A DNA stretch of 7,131 nucleotides from the NCBI GenBank assembly GCA_028290085.1, contig JAQGKN010000526.1:1-7131 (forward strand), read 5' to 3'. Every line of letters begins with the position of its first letter. The first letter of the stretch is position 1. Positions 4,793-7,131 of this stretch are shown here, one piece after another. The DNA is from Hyphomicrobiales bacterium. GTDB lineage: Bacteria; Pseudomonadota; Alphaproteobacteria; Rhizobiales; Beijerinckiaceae. Both the position numbers and the translations under genes were made by a program. The notes below the pieces were generated by a model. It was given only the letters and a program-made list of their open reading frames with translations, made no database searches and had not been told where the DNA came from.

Positions 4793-6532
4793 ATGTCTTC
4801 CGCCGAACCCGCGGCCGCCGCTCAACCGTTGAACGATGCCGCTGCCCTTCTCGATGCCGCGACCCGCGCCGCTGCCTGGCCCTTCGAAGAGGCGCGCAAG
4901 CTCGTCGAGCGGGTCAAACGCACGGGGCAGACGGAGGTTCTGTTCGAGACCGGTTACGGCCCCTCGGGCCTGCCACATATTGGCACCTTCGGCGAAGTCG
5001 CGCGCACGACCATGGTGCGCCACGCGTTTCGAATACTGACTGAAGACAAGATCCGCACGCGTCTACTGGCCTTTTCGGACGACATGGACGGCCTGCGCAA
5101 GGTGCCCGACAATGTGCCGAACAAGGAGATGCTCACCAGCCATCTCGGCAAGCCGCTGACGCAGGTGCCCGATCCCTTCGGCAAGTTCGAGAGCTTCGCG
5201 CATCACAACAACGCCATGCTGCGCGCTTTCCTCGACCGCTTCGGCTTCGACTACGAATTTGCGTCTTCGACCGAATATTACCGCTCGGGCCGTTTCGACG
5301 CCGCGCTGCTGCACATGCTGGCGCGCCTCGATGACGTGCAGGCGATCATGCTGCCCTCGCTGCGGCAGGAGCGCGCCTCCACCTATTCGCCCTTCCTGCC
5401 GATCCACCCGGACACCGGCATCGTCATGCAGGTGCCGCTCGAATCGCACGATGCCAAGGCCGGCACGATCACCTGGCGCGATCCCGATACGGGCAAGACT
5501 TTCGAGACGCCGGTCACCGGCGGTCACGTCAAGCTGCAGTGGAAGCCCGATTGGGCGATGCGCTGGTATGCGCTGAATGTCGATTACGAGATGGCGGGCA
5601 AGGACCTCATCGACTCCGTAAAGCTGTCGAGCAACATCGTGCGCGCCATCGGCGGCACGCCGCCGGAAGGCTTCAACTACGAGCTGTTTCTGGACGACAA
5701 GGGACAGAAGATTTCCAAGTCGAAGGGCAACGGCCTGACCATCGACGAATGGCTCACCTATGCGAGCCCGGAAAGCCTGTCGCTCTTCATGTTCCAGAAG
5801 CCGCGCGAGGCCAAGCGTCTGTATTTCGACGTCATCCCGCGCACGGTCGATGAATATCTGCAGTTCCTCGCGGGCTATCCGCGCCAGGATCTGAAGCAGC
5901 GTCTCGGCAATCCCGTCTGGCACATCCATGCGGGCGAGCCGCCCGCGCCTGAACTGCTCCAGCATCCGGGAGAGAATGGGCCGGGCACGGCGATCTCTTT
6001 CGTCATGCTGCTCAATCTCGCGGCTGTGGCCAACAGTGAAGATCCGCAGGTTCTCTGGGGCTTTCTTCGCCGCTATGCACCGGGCGTCTCGCCCGCCACG
6101 CATCTGCGCCTCGACGCGCTGGTGGGATATGCGGTGGCTTATTTCCGCGACTTCGTGCGTCCGTCCAAGACCTATCGTTTGCCTGACGATGTCGAGCGCG
6201 ACGCCTTGGCGAAACTCGACGCCATGCTGGCAAGCCTTTCCGCCGATGCAACCGCGGAAGACATCCAGACTGCGCTCTACGACGTGGCCCGCCCCATCGA
6301 GCGTTATCAGGATCTGAAAGCCAAGAACGCGACGCCGGAACGTCCGGGCGTGTCGAACGAATGGTTCAACATGCTCTATCAGGTGCTGCTGGGCGAAAGC
6401 CGCGGCCCGCGCTTCGGCTCTTTCGCGGCGCTCTACGGCATCAAGGAAACACGCGCACTGATCGCCGATGCGCTCTCGGGCGATCTGGCGAAGAATCATG
6501 CGGCGTTTCTGGAGAGCCGCAAAGGCGCGTGA
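4793..6532 (+). CDS. lysK: Lysyl-tRNA synthetase, class I (LysRS-I)
   Basis: Charges tRNA-Lys with lysine in the cytosol. This is the class I enzyme, unrelated to the usual bacterial class II LysRS. It is typical of archaea but is known as the sole LysRS in many alphaproteobacteria and spirochaetes. The protein has 579 residues. The HIGH-type motif is [14 protein letters not shown] at about 56-69 (HIGT 62-65), in the Rossmann fold. [16 protein letters not shown] (about 246-261) is the diagnostic LysRS-I segment. The KMSKS-type loop is KISKSKGN (306-313). The rest forms the helical anticodon-binding region, including [17 protein letters not shown] and [15 protein letters not shown] near the C-terminus. 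The frame stays open upstream to 4703, but GAGGA (4782-4786) six bases before the ATG at 4793 and the promoter upstream decide the start. The gene is also called lysS in some annotations. It has its own promoter behind dcd. Confidence 0.95.
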   Translation: MSSAEPAAAAQPLNDAAALLDAATRAAAWPFEEARKLVERVKRTGQTEVLFETGYGPSGLPHIGTFGEVARTTMVRHAFRILTEDKIRTRLLAFSDDMDGLRKVPDNVPNKEMLTSHLGKPLTQVPDPFGKFESFAHHNNAMLRAFLDRFGFDYEFASSTEYYRSGRFDAALLHMLARLDDVQAIMLPSLRQERASTYSPFLPIHPDTGIVMQVPLESHDAKAGTITWRDPDTGKTFETPVTGGHVKLQWKPDWAMRWYALNVDYEMAGKDLIDSVKLSSNIVRAIGGTPPEGFNYELFLDDKGQKISKSKGNGLTIDEWLTYASPESLSLFMFQKPREAKRLYFDVIPRTVDEYLQFLAGYPRQDLKQRLGNPVWHIHAGEPPAPELLQHPGENGPGTAISFVMLLNLAAVANSEDPQVLWGFLRRYAPGVSPATHLRLDALVGYAVAYFRDFVRPSKTYRLPDDVERDALAKLDAMLASLSADATAEDIQTALYDVARPIERYQDLKAKNATPERPGVSNEWFNMLYQVLLGESRGPRFGSFAALYGIKETRALIADALSGDLAKNHAAFLESRKGA

Positions 6533-6565
6533 ACGACGGCTTGCAGAACAAAGCCCAAGACCCAG

Positions 6566-6656
6566 TTGCCGTCATTACGAGGAGCGTAGCGACGCGGCAA
6601 TCCAGGAGTCGCAAGACCGTACTGGATTGCTTCGCTCCGCTCGCAATGACGGCAAC
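6566..6656. repeat. Palindromic dispersed intergenic repeat (CATTGCGAG/GCAATCC type)
   Basis: A 91-bp imperfect palindrome lies between the convergent lysK and S24-regulator genes. The outer 12 bases are perfectly complementary, GTTGCCGTCATT (6566-6577) with AATGACGGCAAC (6645-6656). The inner parts GGCAATCCAG (6596-6605) and CTGGATTGC (6622-6630) also pair, around a 16-base loop. The wording CATTACGAGGAGCGTAGCGA and CTTCGCTCCGCTCGCAATGA matches a REP/MITE-like family that recurs between genes in many Hyphomicrobiales and other bacteria, as recalled rather than searched. The left arm has drifted from the usual form. As RNA it would give a long hairpin and could stop transcription from either side. 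Confidence 0.75.
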
Positions 6657-6687
6657 GAGAAGTGCGCCATTTCAAGGCACATCCGAA

Positions 6688-7131
6688 CTACTGGCTCGAC
6701 CACATGATCCGCGCGAGCCACGCCACCTTGTCCGTCGGCAGCACGCGATCGGGATGTTCCGGGTTGTGCGACTTCAGCTCGATGGTCTTCTCGGTGCGGC
6801 GTTTCAATTCCTTGGCCAGCACTTCGCCATCGAGCGTCTTGACGATCACGCGGTCGCCGCGCCGCACGGAGGCGTTCGGGGAGACGATCACCACGTCCCC
6901 GTCGCGATACAGAGGCTGCATGGAATCGCCCGAAATTTCGAGCGCATAGGCATTGGCGTCGCCGAGGTCGGGGAAGGCCACTTCGTCCCATCCCGCGCCG
7001 GCCGGAAAACCGCCATCGTCGAAAAAGCCGCCGGCGCCTGCTTGCGCGAGGCCGATCAGCGGAATGGTGCGCTTGGCGCCGCCCCGGTCGCGGCTTTCAA
7101 GAAAGCCCATGAACTCGTCGATGGAGGCGCC
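6688..7131 (-). CDS. S24 family peptidase / LexA-CI-like transcriptional regulator, C-terminal part
   Basis: The frame enters from the right edge, and 147 residues are visible; an N-terminal helix-turn-helix probably lies outside the window. The visible part is the S24 self-cleavage domain. IPLIGLAQAGAGG places Ala31-Gly32 (residues counted from the edge) exactly where LexA has its Ala-Gly scissile bond (LexA: LPLVGRVAAG). ISGDSMQPLYRDGDVVIV carries the nucleophile Ser70, and GEVLAKELKR the general base Lys107. The Ser-Lys distance of 37 residues equals that of LexA Ser119-Lys156. The C-terminus (HPDRVLPTDKVAWLARIMWSSQ) lacks the usual LexA ending, so this is more likely a standalone XRE/CI-like regulator than LexA. 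If functional, it would be cleaved after RecA activation by DNA damage; that is inference. No phage genes are visible nearby. Confidence 0.85.
   Translation of the reverse strand, partial: GASIDEFMGFLESRDRGGAKRTIPLIGLAQAGAGGFFDDGGFPAGAGWDEVAFPDLGDANAYALEISGDSMQPLYRDGDVVIVSPNASVRRGDRVIVKTLDGEVLAKELKRRTEKTIELKSHNPEHPDRVLPTDKVAWLARIMWSSQ

Noticed and set aside
5063..6499. Long open frame of 478 codons on the minus strand, antisense to lysK
   Set aside because: Its product is arginine/histidine-rich, has no recognisable domain, and mirrors the codon bias of lysK on the other strand, which keeps antisense frames open in GC-rich DNA.
6688..7131. Prophage boundary marked by the S24 repressor
   Set aside because: No integrase, attachment site or phage gene is visible, lysK ends normally without a duplicated tail, and no tRNA gene is present.

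Overview
The window is GC-rich chromosomal DNA. The gene content points to an alphaproteobacterium, most likely of the Hyphomicrobiales (Rhizobiales) type: a class I lysyl-tRNA synthetase, the long two-domain dCTP deaminase, and metZ behind a SAM-II riboswitch. Species cannot be named from the sequence alone. Nearly everything is core metabolism. There are two accessory-looking items, a small type II toxin-antitoxin pair and a palindromic intergenic repeat.

Layout from left to right. At the left edge on the minus strand are the N-terminal 164 residues of an ArgE-type M20 deacetylase. It sits directly behind apaG, and the two reading frames are separated by one base. A short divergent gap leads to a plus-strand GNAT acetyltransferase. 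This ends two bases from the end of the convergent metZ (O-succinylhomoserine sulfhydrylase, methionine synthesis). The metZ leader carries a well-conserved SAM-II riboswitch with a plausible promoter immediately upstream, so metZ should be repressed when SAM is plentiful.

Divergent from metZ is a ribbon-helix-helix antitoxin followed by a RelE/ParE-family toxin. They overlap by GTGA and have a palindrome inside the putative promoter. A hairpin plus T-run follows. Next come the plus-strand dCTP deaminase (dUMP supply for dTMP synthesis) and lysK (tRNA-Lys charging). Between those two genes a perfect 10-bp inverted repeat followed by T5 encloses the -10 element of a strong-looking lysK promoter. 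The promoter therefore appears to be nested inside the dcd terminator.

After lysK lies a 91-bp imperfect palindrome of the dispersed CATTGCGAG...GCAATCC type. The window closes with the C-terminal part of a convergent, minus-strand S24-peptidase (LexA/CI-like) regulator, which retains its Ala-Gly cleavage site and Ser/Lys dyad.

No undescribed multi-gene system is visible. The most unusual structural observations are the nested promoter/terminator before lysK, an alternative hairpin that shares bases with the SAM-II pseudoknot, and the operator-in-promoter arrangement of the toxin-antitoxin module. No intergenic stretch exceeds 300 bases, and no tRNA, rRNA, CRISPR array or insertion sequence was seen.
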